Positions 6,015 through 6,740 of a stretch of DNA of 6,740 bases are shown one piece after another (position 1 is the first letter of the stretch; each line of letters starts with the position of its first letter). Origin of the DNA: Actinomycetes bacterium (GTDB taxonomy: Bacteria > Actinomycetota > Actinomycetes > Mycobacteriales > Micromonosporaceae); contig JAEZGP010000400.1 of NCBI GenBank assembly GCA_023437285.1, forward strand, positions 1 to 6,740. The letters are read 5' to 3'. The notes below the pieces were generated by a model. It was given only the letters and a program-made list of their open reading frames with translations. It had not been told where the DNA came from and ran no database searches. The position numbers and the translations under genes were made by a program.

Positions 6015-6040
6015 GGCAGTGACGGGCTATTGTGACTGCC
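6015..6040. promoter_or_regulatory. Probable TetR operator overlapping its own promoter
   Basis: GGCAGTGAC (6015-6023) and GTGACTGCC (6032-6040) are inverted half-sites matching at 8 of 9 positions, separated by 8 nt. The 26-bp span is a plausible size for a TetR dimer site. It covers the TATTGT box at 6028-6033 and ends one base before the GTG at 6042. Binding there would block tetR transcription. Its effect on the exporter is less direct, since the exporter start is about 135 bp away. Confidence 0.55.
6028..6033 (+). promoter_or_regulatory. Candidate -10 box for the TetR gene
   Basis: TATTGT fits TAnnnT and ends 8 nt before the GTG at 6042. No Shine-Dalgarno site is present in the interval, so a leaderless transcript is likely. 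No good -35 hexamer is seen. The box sits between the two half-sites of the inverted repeat at 6015-6040. Confidence 0.4.
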
Positions 6041-6041
6041 C

Positions 6042-6644
6042 GTGGAGACCGCCCCGACGCTGCGCGACCGGAAGAAGGCCGCGACCAGCGAAGCCCTGCA
6101 CCGGGCCGCCATGCGCCTGGCCCAGGAACGCGGCCTCGACAACGTGACCGTGGAGGCCATCGCCGAGGCGGCGAACGTGTCGCGGCGGACCTTCTCCAAC
6201 TACTTCGCCAACAAGGAGGATGCCCTCCTGCACGGGTACCGCACCTCGGTCACCCAGTTGCTCGACGCGGTCCGTGCCCGCCCCGCCGACGAGCCCGCCT
6301 GGGCCGCGCTGCGGGCCAGCGCCACGGCCCTGTACGACGCGATGGCCACGGCCGACCCGGAGGGCATCACCCGGTCGCGCCTGATGCGCAAGCACCCGTC
6401 GCTGCTCGCCGCGCAGATGGCGCTCAACGCGCAGTTCGAGGCCGACGTCGCCGCGCAGCTCGCCACCCGTACCGACGACCCGCTCGCGGCGCGGCTCATG
6501 GCGGCCGCCTTCCTGTCGAGCATCCGCATCGGCGTGCAGTACTGGCTGGACCATCAGCCGGCCGGCGCCACCCTGCCGCAGGTCATCGACCAGGCCCTGG
6601 CCCGCATGGGCGCCGACTTCGACAACCCCGCCCGGCCCGGCTGA
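6042..6644 (+). CDS. TetR/AcrR-family transcriptional regulator
   Basis: The predicted protein has 200 residues. The N-terminal DNA-binding domain spans about 6-60. Its helix-turn-helix reads VTVEAIAEAANVSRRTFSNY (35-54), followed by the family hallmark FANKEDAL (55-62). The remaining helical part (about 65-190) is the ligand-binding and dimerisation region. Its end (IRIGVQYWLDHQ, then LPQVIDQALARM) resembles TetR proteins with an MftR-like C-terminal domain; this is by pattern only. It probably represses itself and the divergent DHA2 exporter until an effector binds. GTG 6042 is the only sensible start: the helical N-terminus begins directly after it, and the upstream sequence is promoter-like. 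A degenerate tandem repeat begins straight after the TGA stop. Confidence 0.93.
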   Translation: METAPTLRDRKKAATSEALHRAAMRLAQERGLDNVTVEAIAEAANVSRRTFSNYFANKEDALLHGYRTSVTQLLDAVRARPADEPAWAALRASATALYDAMATADPEGITRSRLMRKHPSLLAAQMALNAQFEADVAAQLATRTDDPLAARLMAAAFLSSIRIGVQYWLDHQPAGATLPQVIDQALARMGADFDNPARPG

Positions 6645-6646
6645 CG

Positions 6647-6740
6647 GCGCCGGTCATACCTGTGCCAACGCGCCGGTCAGGCCAGCGCCACCGCGCCGTC
6701 GGTCAGGCCCGGCCCACCGCGCCGTCGGTCAGGCCCGGGC
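6647..6740. repeat. Degenerate tandem repeat, running off the right edge
   Basis: Four copies share the core GCGCC(GTC)GGTCAGGCC, starting at 6647, 6670, 6693 and 6719, so the spacing is 23, 23 and 26 bp. The first two lack the GTC triplet, and the first also loses the GGCC end. The last two full 26-bp units (6689-6714 and 6715-6740) differ at one base. The array begins 3 bp after the TetR stop codon and its right end is not seen. It could be non-coding repeat DNA or the 3' end of a converging gene: two minus-strand frames pass through part of it before stopping, one of them including LTDGAV. Confidence 0.75.

Noticed and set aside
5882..6199. N-terminal extension of the DHA2 exporter
   Set aside because: The frame is open, but using it would run through the intergenic promoter region and into tetR. 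The GTG at 5881 has a consensus AGGAGG, and the extension is not membrane-like.
1..6740. tRNA, rRNA, CRISPR array, transposase, phage or toxin-antitoxin genes
   Set aside because: I looked on both strands for characteristic motifs and repeat-spacer structure and found none.

Overview
This window is high-GC DNA (roughly 70% or more by eye). Five of its seven genes start with GTG, it uses the actinobacterial AGGAG/GGGGAGG ribosome-binding pattern, and its protein families are those of a filamentous actinomycete. Micromonosporaceae is my best guess, but no rRNA or lineage marker is present, so this is inference. Nothing here looks like a phage, transposon, CRISPR array or biosynthetic cluster. 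It reads as a chromosomal stretch of regulators, membrane proteins and housekeeping enzymes.

Layout. At the left edge is the first part of a leftward gene for an exported protein (1-99, signal peptide only). A divergent intergenic region (100-356) follows. It holds a good -10 candidate for that gene and a cluster of overlapping palindromes. Next comes a rightward NarL/LuxR-type response regulator (357-1088), which has no kinase beside it and whose receiver lacks two of the usual active-site residues. Its 3' end overlaps, tail to tail, an M48-type membrane zinc peptidase (1051-2916, minus) that has a long extra C-terminal region. Further right on the minus strand are a TrmO/TsaA-like tRNA methyltransferase (3079-3495), a YhhN-family membrane protein (3506-4165) and a 14-helix DHA2/EmrB-type drug exporter (4226-5881). 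The exporter diverges from a TetR-family regulator (6042-6644). The last ~95 bases, directly after the TetR stop codon, are a degenerate tandem repeat that runs off the edge.

How the parts fit. The TetR/exporter pair is a classic repressor-plus-efflux module. The 160-bp gap between the two genes contains two inverted repeats. The stronger one (6015-6040) covers the likely TetR -10 box and ends one base before the TetR start codon, which suggests autoregulation. YhhN, TrmO and TetR lack a visible Shine-Dalgarno site but have a TAnnnT box 6-8 nt upstream of the GTG, consistent with leaderless transcripts. For TrmO this box begins with the TAA stop codon of YhhN. YhhN, TrmO and the M48 peptidase lie on one strand but need not form one operon: a 162-bp gap with a strong GC stem precedes the peptidase gene.

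The gene content is mostly ordinary. The items most worth following up are the atypical receiver domain, the TetR operator, the leaderless/stop-codon promoter, the terminal repeat array, and the high frequency of the palindrome CGTACG throughout the window, sometimes at the cost of otherwise uncommon codons.
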